64,000 bases of DNA. Source: Chryseobacterium gleum. Its GTDB lineage: Bacteria > Bacteroidota > Bacteroidia > Flavobacteriales > Flavobacteriaceae. The notes below the pieces were generated by a model. That model was not told where the DNA came from and did not search any database. It saw nothing but the letters and a program-made list of their open reading frames with translations. Position 1 is the stretch's first letter. Every line of letters starts with the position of its first letter. Positions 15,831 to 23,986 of the stretch are shown here, in pieces. Position numbers and translations under genes: made by a program. The stretch spans positions 1-64,000 of the forward strand of contig CAMDGB010000011.1 in assembly GCA_945897915.1 (NCBI GenBank). The letters are read 5' to 3'.

Positions 15831-18101
15831 ATGTATAAAATCTTATTTTTGGTATTAATGCCATTATTTTCTTTAGCTCAAAGTAGCGTCCAAGGAAAAA
15901 TTATTGATAAGGAAAAAACCCCTATCACAAATGTAAAAATCACAATTCCAGAATTAAATACCGTATTGTTTTCCAACGAAAGCGGATTGTTTAGTTTGAT
16001 TCAAGGAAACCGCAATCTATTATTATTTATAGAAAAAAACGGATTTCAGACCCTTGAAATTCAACAAAGCGTAAAATCAGATTTTACCATTCAATTAGCA
16101 AAAACCGATTCGGAAAGCAATATTGCAACTGTAAATATTGTAAAGAAGCAAAATACGTTGGGAAGAAAACAAAAAGCAGTTACAAATACGCAAAATTTAT
16201 CACAAGGCGAATTGCAAAAAGCGGCTTGCTGTAATTTATCGGAAAGTTTTGAAACCAATCCGTCTATAGATGTAAATTTTTCTGATGCTGTAACCGGGAA
16301 TAAGCAAATTAAAATGTTAGGATTAACTAGTCCGTATATTTTAATGAGTGAAGAAAATATTCCAGCAATTAGAGGTGCTTTACAAGCTACAGGTTTAAAT
16401 TTCATTCCAGGATCTTGGGCAGAAAGCATTCAAATTACAAAAGGCGCCGGAAGTGTGGTGAATGGATATGAAAGTATTTCGGGTCAAATAAATTATGAAT
16501 TAGTTAAACCACAAAAAGAAGATCCGTTTTTTGCCAATGTTTATGCTTCAAATGATGGTAGATATGAATTGAATACTCATTTTGCAAATAAATATTCAGA
16601 TAAATTAAGTTCCTTGGTTCTTTTGCACGGCAATACTCGAAATATTAAAAATGATATGAATCATGATGGATTTTTAGACAATCCTTTAGGAAAACAAGTC
16701 AATATTTTAAATCGTTGGCAATATAATAATGTAGAAAAAGGAATTGTGTCATTCTTAAATATCAAATATTTTTCTGATGAAAAAACGGGCGGAACTATAA
16801 ATGATAATTCCCACGAAATGGTAATGAATCCAAACTTATGGACCAGTCATGTGAATACGGACAAAATAGAAATTTCCAACAAAATAGGCTATGTTTATCC
16901 AAGCATGCCATTTCAAAGTATTAGTTTTCAACAGGCTTTTCAATACAATAAAATGCATTCTGAATTTGGCGATAAAGTACATCATATTCATCATAAAAAT
17001 TATTTTTCTAATCTTATTTTTAATTCGATTATTAACAATACTAAACATAAATTTATTACGGGTTTGAATTTTAATTTTGATAAATTTCAAGAACATTTAG
17101 AAGCCAATTTTATGGCAGAATACGATAGAATTGATACTTCAATTGGTTCGTTTTTTGAATATTCTTTTGACAATTTAAATAATTTTAGTTTCGTTTTAGG
17201 TGCCAGAGCCGATAATCACAACAGATTGGGCTTGTTTTTCACGCCTAGAGCACACGTTAAATACAATCCGTTTGATAAAACCACGTTTCGTTTTTCTGCG
17301 GGGAGAGGAAAAAGAGCCTCAAATATTTTTGCTGAAAATATTAATGTTTTGGCTAGTTCCAGAGACATTATTATTAAAAATGAAAACGGAAAATTGTACG
17401 GTTTAAATCCAGAAATAGCCTGGAATTTTGGCGCGAGTTTTATTCAGAAATTTTATATATTTGGAAAAGAAAATGAAATTGTTGTAGATTATTATAAAAC
17501 CGATTTTAGTAATCAAATTGTGGTAGATTTAGAAAATGTAAGACAAGTAACTTTCTCTAACTTGAATGGGAAAAGTTTTGCGGAATCTTTTCAATTAGAA
17601 TGGAATATTAATTTAATGACGCACTTAAATTTAAGAACTGCCTATAAATATTTAAATGTAAAAACTGATTACGCAACTGGATTATTAGACAAGCCGTTAC
17701 AAGCCAAAAATCGTTTTTTTGCTAATATTGCTTATGAAACACATATTTTAGACAAAGGACAACAATGGAAATTTGATGCTACTTTTAATTGGATTGGTCA
17801 GCAGCGTTTGCCAAATACACTTGCCAATCCAATTGAGTATCAATTATCGGAATTTACGCCAAGTTACCAACTTATTAATGCGCAAATAACGCGCACATTT
17901 TCAAGTACATTTGAAATGTATTTTGGAACTGAAAACTTAGGAAATTTTAAACAGAAAAATGCAATCATTGCTTCGGATAATCCCAATAGTCCGTATTTTG
18001 ATAGTACCATGATTTATGGCCCAGTTTTTGGTACAATGTATTACGCAGGAATAAGATTTAAAATAAAAGATAAAAAAGAACAAAATCAAATAAATCATTA
18101 A
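15831..18101 (+). CDS. TonB-dependent outer-membrane receptor, probably for a metal
   Basis: A 756-residue outer-membrane receptor. It starts with a signal peptide ending near SLAQ, then a carboxypeptidase-like regulatory domain (about 20-90, GKIIDKEKTPITNVKI), a plug domain with ACCNLSESFETNPSIDV, the GLTSPYILMSEENIP block and GAGSVVNGYESISGQINYEL (about 130-230), and a 22-strand barrel to the terminal aromatic residues of GIRFKIKD. The CC in the plug start and its neighbours (Cys-rich HYC_CC_PP-like protein, HMA protein 11 bases downstream) suggest copper or another soft metal. The repeated His residues in HHIHHKNYF (about 384-392) may also bind metal. Substrate is inferred, not shown. Confidence 0.85.
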   Translation: MYKILFLVLMPLFSLAQSSVQGKIIDKEKTPITNVKITIPELNTVLFSNESGLFSLIQGNRNLLLFIEKNGFQTLEIQQSVKSDFTIQLAKTDSESNIATVNIVKKQNTLGRKQKAVTNTQNLSQGELQKAACCNLSESFETNPSIDVNFSDAVTGNKQIKMLGLTSPYILMSEENIPAIRGALQATGLNFIPGSWAESIQITKGAGSVVNGYESISGQINYELVKPQKEDPFFANVYASNDGRYELNTHFANKYSDKLSSLVLLHGNTRNIKNDMNHDGFLDNPLGKQVNILNRWQYNNVEKGIVSFLNIKYFSDEKTGGTINDNSHEMVMNPNLWTSHVNTDKIEISNKIGYVYPSMPFQSISFQQAFQYNKMHSEFGDKVHHIHHKNYFSNLIFNSIINNTKHKFITGLNFNFDKFQEHLEANFMAEYDRIDTSIGSFFEYSFDNLNNFSFVLGARADNHNRLGLFFTPRAHVKYNPFDKTTFRFSAGRGKRASNIFAENINVLASSRDIIIKNENGKLYGLNPEIAWNFGASFIQKFYIFGKENEIVVDYYKTDFSNQIVVDLENVRQVTFSNLNGKSFAESFQLEWNINLMTHLNLRTAYKYLNVKTDYATGLLDKPLQAKNRFFANIAYETHILDKGQQWKFDATFNWIGQQRLPNTLANPIEYQLSEFTPSYQLINAQITRTFSSTFEMYFGTENLGNFKQKNAIIASDNPNSPYFDSTMIYGPVFGTMYYAGIRFKIKDKKEQNQINH

Positions 18102-18112
18102 ACACAAAAATT

Positions 18113-18463
18113 ATGAAAAAAATAGTATTAGTAGTTTTAATTGCCTTTTTAGGAATTAATGTAAATGCACAAGAACAAGCAAATAAAAATAAAAAAGTAG
18201 AAGTTGAAGTCAAAGGTGTGTGTGATATGTGTAAAAAACGCATCGAAAAAGCCGCTTATTCTGTCAAAGGAGTAAAAAGCGCTATTTGGTATGCAGAAGA
18301 TCAAGATCTACATTTAATCATTGATGAAACAAAATGTAAGGTTTTAGATGTAGAAAAAGCAGTAGCAATAGCTGGACATGACACCAAAGACATAAAAGCT
18401 ACTGACGCACAATATGCAAAAATTCATGGATGTTGTAAATATAGAACTGATGAAAAGCATTAA
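18113..18463 (+). CDS. exported heavy-metal-associated (HMA) domain protein
   Basis: A 116-residue protein with a signal peptide (1-19, ending VNAQ) and one HMA ferredoxin-like fold. The metal site is VCDMCKKRIEKA with Cys37 and Cys40; the usual first residue of the motif is replaced, giving CxMC. A C-terminal HGCCKYR (about 105-111) offers two more cysteines. It lies 11 bases after the TonB receptor gene, so it is probably the periplasmic carrier for the metal, most likely copper. A strong terminator follows. Copper-specificity is inference. Confidence 0.88.
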   Translation: MKKIVLVVLIAFLGINVNAQEQANKNKKVEVEVKGVCDMCKKRIEKAAYSVKGVKSAIWYAEDQDLHLIIDETKCKVLDVEKAVAIAGHDTKDIKATDAQYAKIHGCCKYRTDEKH

Positions 18464-18514
18464 AAGTGCTAAATTTTATTTGATGACAATAATTAACATT
18501 TATTTATAAAATAG

Positions 18515-18540
18515 AAGTCCTACATTTGTGGGACTTTTTT
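18515..18540 (+). terminator. terminator after the metal operon
   Basis: AAGTCCTAC / GTGGGACTT, 9 bp with one G-T pair and a 4-base loop, followed by TTTTTT. It closes the transcript of the HMA gene and overlaps the first bases of the next reading frame. Confidence 0.85.
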
Positions 18541-18545
18541 ATGCC

Positions 18546-19691
18546 TTGAAAAAAATCACTATAAAAATATTCGAAACCATTAACGACTTTCCGGAAAATT
18601 GGAATGCAGTTGCTGCTGCCAATCATTTTCTGCAAATTCCATATTTAAAGGTTTTAGAACGTTCATCACCAACCAATATGCAATGTTTTTATATTGGTTT
18701 TTATGAAAATTCAGAGCTAATTGGCGTTTCGATAGCACAATATTTAGATTTGAATAAACTAGAATCTTTTGGAGAAAGAGACAACTGTTTCAAAACATTC
18801 ATACGAAATTTTATTTTTCGAAATTTCGCTTCGCATACTTTATTTATTGGAAATAATATGATAACTGGACAAAATAGTTTTACTTTTCAGAAAGAAATTA
18901 GTTTTGAGGATGTTAGTTATATTTTAATACAAAGTTCAAAAGAAATAGAGGCTTACTTCAAACAAAAAGGAATTAAAATTCATTTGGTTTCTTTTAAGGA
19001 TTTTTATCAAAATTGTGCCGTTGAATTTAAAAAATATGCCTTCGAAAAAGTGTACGAATTCAATACACAGCCTAATATGATTTTTGAAATACCAATGAAT
19101 TGGAAATCAATTGAAGATTATTATAACGCCTTTTCAAAAAAATATCGAGATCAATATAAAAGAGCACATAAAAAATTTGAAGGAATTTCTGTGAAAGAAT
19201 TAGATGTAAATGAGGTTGTTTTGTTTGAATCACGAATAAATGAATTATATCATCACGTAGCCAAAAACGCACCTTTTAATACTTTTTTCTTGGCTGAAAA
19301 CCATTTTTCAACATTTAAAAACCAATGTGGAGATGGCTTTAAAATTTTTGGTTATTTTTTGGAAGAAAAACTAATTGGTTTTCATTCCGTTTTACTAAAC
19401 GACGCTGTTTTAGAAACCTATTTTTTAGGATACGATGAACAAATTCAAAAAGAAAAAATGTTGTATTTAAATATGTTGTACAACATGACCGAATTTGGAA
19501 TTACACAGCAATTTAAAAAAATTATTTTTGGCAGAACGGCTTTAGAAATTAAAAGTTCTATTGGAGCGACGCCTGTTATGATGACTGGTTTTATTTACCA
19601 TAGTAACAAATTAATCAACAGATTTTTAGGAAAAATATTCAGAAATTTAGAACCTGAAACCGTTTGGCAGCAACGTCATCCGTTTAAATAA
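18546..19691 (+). CDS. GNAT/FemAB-like acyltransferase-fold protein, function unknown
   Basis: A protein of about 381 residues from the TTG start; no signal peptide or membrane segment. The C-terminal half looks like a GNAT/FemAB fold: KKYRDQYKRAHKKFEG (about 195-210), a catalytic-domain strand DGFKIFGYFLEEKLIGFHSVL, LETYFLGYDEQ and the basic end TVWQQRHPFK. Members of this broad family transfer acyl or aminoacyl groups to lipids, amino acids or peptidoglycan. I cannot name the substrate. A GTG 6 codons upstream is also in frame, but it lies inside the terminator hairpin, so the TTG is more likely; neither has a clear ribosome-binding site. Confidence 0.6.
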   Translation: MKKITIKIFETINDFPENWNAVAAANHFLQIPYLKVLERSSPTNMQCFYIGFYENSELIGVSIAQYLDLNKLESFGERDNCFKTFIRNFIFRNFASHTLFIGNNMITGQNSFTFQKEISFEDVSYILIQSSKEIEAYFKQKGIKIHLVSFKDFYQNCAVEFKKYAFEKVYEFNTQPNMIFEIPMNWKSIEDYYNAFSKKYRDQYKRAHKKFEGISVKELDVNEVVLFESRINELYHHVAKNAPFNTFFLAENHFSTFKNQCGDGFKIFGYFLEEKLIGFHSVLLNDAVLETYFLGYDEQIQKEKMLYLNMLYNMTEFGITQQFKKIIFGRTALEIKSSIGATPVMMTGFIYHSNKLINRFLGKIFRNLEPETVWQQRHPFK

Positions 19692-19721
19692 AGAAAACAC
19701 CTATTTAGTAGTTCTTTTTTA

Positions 19722-19752
19722 TTGAAAAAAACGATTTGTTTTCTTATTTTTG
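19722..19752 (+). promoter_or_regulatory. promoter of the TPR protein gene
   Basis: TTG at 19722-19724, 20 bases, then TATTTTTG at 19745-19752. The predicted start lies above the ATG at 19770 and excludes the more upstream in-frame start. Confidence 0.5.
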
Positions 19753-19769
19753 AAAATAATTTTAAACCC

Positions 19770-20444
19770 ATGAAAAAATACATTTTCTTTTTATTGCTTT
19801 TTTCTCAATGCTTGTTTTCTCAGTCTTTATTTGAGAAAGCGGAAAATTTATTTAATGAAAAAAAGTTTGAAGAAGCCAAAAAATTGTTTGAAAATTATTT
19901 AAAATCGGCTCCTAATCATCAAAAAACCATTGAGTATTTGGGCGATATAGCAGGCAATTCAAAAAAATGGGATGAAGCAATTAAGTATTACAATAAGTTA
20001 AGACAACAAAATCTAAACAGCGCTAATTATTGGTATAAATACGGCGGCGCAATAGGAATGAAAGCCAAATCCATTAATAAGTTTAAAGCGCTTGGCATGA
20101 TAGACGATATAGAAACCGCTTTTTTAACAGCTGCCAATTTAGATAAAAAACATGTTGAATCTCGCTGGGCGTTAGTATTTTTATATATTGAATTACCTGG
20201 AATTATTGGTGGTAGCGAAACCAAAGCTTTAAAGTACGCTGACGAAATTATGAACATTTCAAAAGTAGAAGGTTATTTAGCAAAAGGGCACATTGATGTG
20301 TATTACAAAAGATACAAAGCGGCGGAAGTCAATTTATTAAAAGCACATCAAATTGGAAAATCAGCCACAACCTATGCCAAGTTATTCGATTTATACATGA
20401 ATAAATTAAAAGACAAAGAAAAAGCACAAAGCTTAAAAAAATAA
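19770..20444 (+). CDS. exported tetratricopeptide-repeat protein
   Basis: A 224-residue protein with a signal peptide (1-17, ending CLFSQS) and several TPR-like helical pairs: LFEKAENLFNEKKFEEAKKL (about 19-38), TIEYLGDIAGNSKKWDEAIK, and a later AEVNLLKAHQIGKSATTYAK. TPR domains mediate protein contacts; the signal peptide places it in the periplasm or on the outer membrane. The ATG at 19770 is preferred over an in-frame start 16 codons upstream because of the promoter and the clean signal peptide. Partners are unknown; it precedes mpl by 60 bases that hold inverted repeats. Confidence 0.75.
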   Translation: MKKYIFFLLLFSQCLFSQSLFEKAENLFNEKKFEEAKKLFENYLKSAPNHQKTIEYLGDIAGNSKKWDEAIKYYNKLRQQNLNSANYWYKYGGAIGMKAKSINKFKALGMIDDIETAFLTAANLDKKHVESRWALVFLYIELPGIIGGSETKALKYADEIMNISKVEGYLAKGHIDVYYKRYKAAEVNLLKAHQIGKSATTYAKLFDLYMNKLKDKEKAQSLKK

Positions 20445-20454
20445 TCAACATTTT

Positions 20455-20499
20455 AATTCCAATAATAATTTGGAATTTAGAATTTTTAAAATTGGAATT
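20455..20499 (+). repeat. overlapping inverted repeats before mpl
   Basis: AATTCCAA (20455-20462) can pair perfectly with TTGGAATT (20470-20477) or with the copy inside AATTGGAATT (20490-20499). The alternative stems lie directly in front of the mpl ATG at 20505. This may be a decayed terminator of the TPR gene or a switchable leader. Confidence 0.35.
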
Positions 20500-20504
20500 T
20501 TCAC

Positions 20505-21860
20505 ATGCGTACACATTTTATAGCAATTGGCGGAGCCGCCATGCACAATTTAGCATTAGCTTTACATAATAAAGGATATCAAATAACCGGTAGCGATGAT
20601 GCTATTTTTGAACCTTCAAAATCTCGATTAGAGAAAAAAGGATTATTGCCTAAAGAAATGGGTTGGTTTCCAGAAAAAATTACAACTGATATTGAGGCTG
20701 TTATTTTAGGAATGCATGCAAAAGAAGACAACCCAGAATTATTGATAGCGCAAGAGCTTGGGTTGAAAATTTATTCGTATCCCGAATTTTTGTACGAACA
20801 GTCTAAAAATAAAACTCGAGTTGTAATTGGTGGTTCGCATGGAAAAACAACTATTACGTCTATGATTTTACACGTAATGCATTATCATAATATTGAAGTT
20901 GATTATATGGTTGGCGCTCAATTAGAAGGTTTTGATACGATGGTGCACCTTACGGAAACTAATGATTTTATCGTTTTAGAAGGTGATGAATATTTATCAT
21001 CTCCAATGGATAGACGACCAAAATTTCATTTATACCAACCTAATATTGCGTTACTTTCAGGCATTGCTTGGGACCATATTAATGTGTTTCCAACGTTTGA
21101 AAATTATGTAGAACAATTTAGTATTTTTACTTCGCAAATTACAAATGGCGGCATTCTAGTTTATAATGAAGAAGACGCAACCGTTAAACAAGTGGCTGAT
21201 GAAACTACGAATCCAATTCGTAAAATTGCCTATCAAACGCCAAGTTATTCGGTTGAAAACGGAACTACATTATTAGATACCCCAGAAGGGCCTATGCCAA
21301 TTGAAGTTTTTGGAGCACACAACTTAAATAATTTAGCAGGTGCCAAATGGATTTGCCAATGTATGGGCGTGGATGAGGTTGATTTTTATGAGGCAATAGC
21401 TACTTTTAAAGGTGCAAGTAAACGTTTAGAAAAAATTGCAGAAAGCAGCAATAAAGTCGCCTACAAAGATTTTGCCCATTCGCCAAGTAAAGTTTCAGCT
21501 ACTACAAAAGCTGTAAAAGATCAATATCCTGACAGAAAACTAATCGCTTGTTTAGAATTACATACTTATAGTAGTTTAAATGCCGAATTTTTAAAAGAAT
21601 ACGAAGGCGCCTTAGATGCGGCAGATGTTGCGGTTGTTTTTTATTCGCCAGATTCAGTAAAAATTAAACAATTAGAAGAAGTGTCGCAAGAGCAAATTGC
21701 AAAAGCATTCAACAGAAAAGATTTAATTATTTATACCAATCCAACAGAATTTAAAGACTATTTATTTGCACAAGATTTCGATAATTCTGCATTATTATTA
21801 ATGAGTTCTGGTAATTACGGCGGATTGAATTTTGATGAAGTTAAACAATTGGTCAATTAG
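20505..21860 (+). CDS. mpl: Mpl: UDP-N-acetylmuramate:tripeptide ligase
   Basis: Mur-ligase family enzyme of peptidoglycan recycling that joins UDP-MurNAc to the L-Ala-gamma-D-Glu-meso-DAP peptide with ATP. The 451-residue length matches. The N-terminal Rossmann part starts HFIAIGGAAMHNLALAL and GSDD; the ATP loop is GGSHGKTTITSMI (about 108-120); EGDEYLSS and ALLSGIAWDHINVF follow, then GAHNLNNLAGA and the C-terminal domain with KDFAHSPSKV, which stands where the D-H-P of Mur ligases lies. The N-terminal MRTHFIAIGG fits the family start. Related MurC would be longer and has different central motifs, so Mpl is preferred. Confidence 0.92.
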   Translation: MRTHFIAIGGAAMHNLALALHNKGYQITGSDDAIFEPSKSRLEKKGLLPKEMGWFPEKITTDIEAVILGMHAKEDNPELLIAQELGLKIYSYPEFLYEQSKNKTRVVIGGSHGKTTITSMILHVMHYHNIEVDYMVGAQLEGFDTMVHLTETNDFIVLEGDEYLSSPMDRRPKFHLYQPNIALLSGIAWDHINVFPTFENYVEQFSIFTSQITNGGILVYNEEDATVKQVADETTNPIRKIAYQTPSYSVENGTTLLDTPEGPMPIEVFGAHNLNNLAGAKWICQCMGVDEVDFYEAIATFKGASKRLEKIAESSNKVAYKDFAHSPSKVSATTKAVKDQYPDRKLIACLELHTYSSLNAEFLKEYEGALDAADVAVVFYSPDSVKIKQLEEVSQEQIAKAFNRKDLIIYTNPTEFKDYLFAQDFDNSALLLMSSGNYGGLNFDEVKQLVN

Positions 21861-21888
21861 ATAATTAGTCAATGTGCCAATTTTTAAA

Positions 21889-21922
21889 AACCTCCAAGAA
21901 TTTATAACTTTTGGAGGTTTTT
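21889..21922 (+). terminator. terminator of mpl
   Basis: AACCTCCAA / TTGGAGGTT, perfect 9-bp stem, 13-base loop, then a T run. It starts about 28 bases past the mpl stop. Confidence 0.88.
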
Positions 21923-21968
21923 TTATTAAATAAACACGAAAATTATTTCTTGTTTGGTATATTTAAAT

Positions 21969-21976
21969 TAAATTTG
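21969..21976 (+). promoter_or_regulatory. -7 box upstream of radC
   Basis: TAAATTTG matches TAnnTTTG, 27 bases before the radC ATG. The nearest TTTG/TTG upstream is too close for a standard -33 element. Confidence 0.4.
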
Positions 21977-22003
21977 ATTTTATAAACGCCAAAATAAATT
22001 TTT

Positions 22004-22687
22004 ATGTACACGCCAATTAATCAGTGGGCCGAAGATGATCGACCACGTGAAAAACTACAACTTAAAGGTAAATCAACCTTATCAGACTCCGAATTATTAG
22101 CCATTTTAATAGGATCAGGCTCTAGAAATGAAAGCGCAGTGCAATTGTGTCAGCGTATTTTAGCAGCATCAAACAATAATCTCAATCAACTTAGTAAACT
22201 CTCTGTTAATCAATTAATTCAATTTAAAGGTATCGGCGAAGCTAAAGCCATAAGTATTGTTGCTGCTTTAGAATTAGGTAGAAGAAGAAGGTTAGAAGAA
22301 GCAACTGAATTACCCAGAATTACTTCGAGTAAAAGTATATTCGAAATTATGCAACCTATAATTGGCGAATTACCTCATGAAGAATTTTGGGTATTGTATT
22401 TAAATAACTCTAATAAAGTTATTCATAAATCGCAAATTAGTAAAGGTGGTATCACAGGAACTGTTGTAGATAATAGAATGGTTTTCAAAACCGCATTTGA
22501 ATACCATGCCACCTCAATAATTTTAGCGCATAATCATCCTTCTGGCAAATTACAAGCCAGTGAACCCGATTTGCAATTGACTAAAAAGCTAAAATTAGCA
22601 GGTCAAGCTTTAGATGTTTTAGTATTAGACCACATTATTATCACTGAATTTGGTTATTTGAGTTTTAAAGATACCGGAATTTTTTGA
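22004..22687 (+). CDS. radC: RadC-family JAB/MPN domain protein
   Basis: A 227-residue cytosolic protein with an N-terminal helix-hairpin-helix region (FKGIGEAKAISIVAALELGR, about 74-93) and a C-terminal JAMM metalloprotease-like domain with the metal motif ILAHNHPSG followed by the conserved Asp in SEPDLQLTKKL (about 174-196), plus the earlier Glu in EEFWVLYLNNSNKVI. RadC was named as a DNA repair protein, but the repair role is doubtful and the true function of the family is not settled. The start MYTPINQWAEDDRPREKL is the typical family N-terminus. It has a promoter box and stands alone. Confidence 0.95.
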   Translation: MYTPINQWAEDDRPREKLQLKGKSTLSDSELLAILIGSGSRNESAVQLCQRILAASNNNLNQLSKLSVNQLIQFKGIGEAKAISIVAALELGRRRRLEEATELPRITSSKSIFEIMQPIIGELPHEEFWVLYLNNSNKVIHKSQISKGGITGTVVDNRMVFKTAFEYHATSIILAHNHPSGKLQASEPDLQLTKKLKLAGQALDVLVLDHIIITEFGYLSFKDTGIF

Positions 22688-22765
22688 GTATGGGAACACA
22701 GATTTTTATTGATTCATCACATAAATAAAAAAAGCTATGTGCCTAAGTGTTTAAAATAGTTAATG

Positions 22766-22773
22766 TACTTTTG
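22766..22773 (+). promoter_or_regulatory. -7 box upstream of the gene at 22798
   Basis: TACTTTTG followed by C matches TAnnTTTG and lies 24 bases before the ATG at 22798. It also lies below the in-frame upstream start at 22747, which it therefore argues against. Confidence 0.45.
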
Positions 22774-22797
22774 CAAAATAAATTTACAGTTAATACA

Positions 22798-23268
22798 ATG
22801 AAAGAATTATACCAATTTTCCAATTCCGATTTAGATTTAGTTTCACAAATAAAAAAACAACAAAACATTACGGCTATATTTTATCATTTTTGGATAAATT
22901 TAGTAAATCCAGAAGAGAAATTTGTTTTTGTGGACACTATTGAAATTGTTTTTGATAAATCAACCACCTATTTTTTCAAAATTAATGAAGAAGATTCGGG
23001 TTACACCATCTCAACTACTTATAATTTTGAAGAAGAACAAAAAATGTTAGCCGCAAAATTTCAAGACGTACTTTCATTAAAAAGAATTGATGTAAGTACT
23101 GCAACTATTTGGAAAGAAAAAATAAAAACACCGCTTTTGTCAGTAAATACTGTTGTTGATTATGATATGAATAATGAGAATTTTATTCATTTTGATTTTA
23201 TTGATGGCTCATTAGCAATTTATTACAACGAAGAAAAAGGATTATTAGTAGAAGATTACGAACCATAA
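22798..23268 (+). CDS. conserved hypothetical cytosolic protein
   Basis: A 156-residue acidic protein that I cannot assign to a family. It begins MKELYQFSNSDLDLVSQIKK, has no signal peptide or membrane segment, and shows alternating beta-strand-like stretches such as EKFVFVDTIEIVFDKSTTYF (about 40-59) and FIHFDFIDGSLAIYYNEEKG near the end. This suggests a small alpha/beta or all-beta domain. It stands between radC and the ABC transporter pair with its own promoter box. Codon use looks like the neighbours, so it is native. Function unknown. Confidence 0.7.
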   Translation: MKELYQFSNSDLDLVSQIKKQQNITAIFYHFWINLVNPEEKFVFVDTIEIVFDKSTTYFFKINEEDSGYTISTTYNFEEEQKMLAAKFQDVLSLKRIDVSTATIWKEKIKTPLLSVNTVVDYDMNNENFIHFDFIDGSLAIYYNEEKGLLVEDYEP

Positions 23269-23356
23269 TAATTTATATTTAATTGAAATAAAATTTTGTT
23301 AATACGTTTTCAAACTTATTCCAATATTCTTATCTTGCCACATAATATTACACAAA

Positions 23357-23986
23357 ATGATAAGCACAAAAAATATTACATTTTATTACGATAAAAATCA
23401 AAATTTCATCATGCCCGATTTATTCTGTCAGGCAGGAAGTACCATTTTGGTTACAGGAAATTCTGGAAAAGGAAAAACCACATATTTGCACATTTTAGCA
23501 GGTTTGTTGCAGCCACATTCTGGAGAAATTTTTATTGATAACACTAGTTTTACAAATCTTAAAGGCAGTAAAGCTGACCAATTTAGAGGTAAAAATATTG
23601 GAGTAGTTTTTCAAAAATCTCACTTTATTGCATCACTTTCTGTTTTAGAAAATTTAGAAATGGCAAGTTGGTTGGCCTCTGGAAAAAAACATACGAAACG
23701 TGCTAAAGAACTTTTACGAAAATTAGATATTTTAGAACAAGCACACAAACAACCAAGTCAATTGAGTGTTGGACAACAACAACGTGTGTCAATAGCTCGT
23801 GCATTAATCAATGAGCCAAAAGTATTATTAGCAGATGAACCTACATCAAGTTTAGACGATAAAAATGCAGACAACGTAATTGAGATATTAGAAACATTAT
23901 CTAAAGAATATAAAACGGCTTTAATAATTGTTACGCATGACAATCGCATCAAAGCCAAATTCACCAATCAAATTACAATGGTATGA
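23357..23986 (+). CDS. ABC transporter ATPase (LolD/MacB-like)
   Basis: A 209-residue ABC ATPase with the Walker A GNSGKGKTT (about 35-43), Q-loop in GVVFQKSHFIASLSVLEN, signature LSVGQQQRVSIARALI (about 137-152), Walker B VLLADEPTSSLDD and switch His in VTHD. The short chain and the LSVLEN motif are typical of the LolD/MacB/FtsE group that work with FtsX-like permeases. Its stop overlaps the ATG of the permease gene by 4 bases. With the permease and the Cys-motif protein it forms a three-gene unit; related sets in proteobacteria are associated with zinc, which is only an analogy here. Confidence 0.92.
   Translation: MISTKNITFYYDKNQNFIMPDLFCQAGSTILVTGNSGKGKTTYLHILAGLLQPHSGEIFIDNTSFTNLKGSKADQFRGKNIGVVFQKSHFIASLSVLENLEMASWLASGKKHTKRAKELLRKLDILEQAHKQPSQLSVGQQQRVSIARALINEPKVLLADEPTSSLDDKNADNVIEILETLSKEYKTALIIVTHDNRIKAKFTNQITMV

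Noticed and set aside
18528-18545. GTG start for the acyltransferase-like gene
   Set aside because: It sits within the terminator hairpin of the metal operon; the TTG just below is more plausible.
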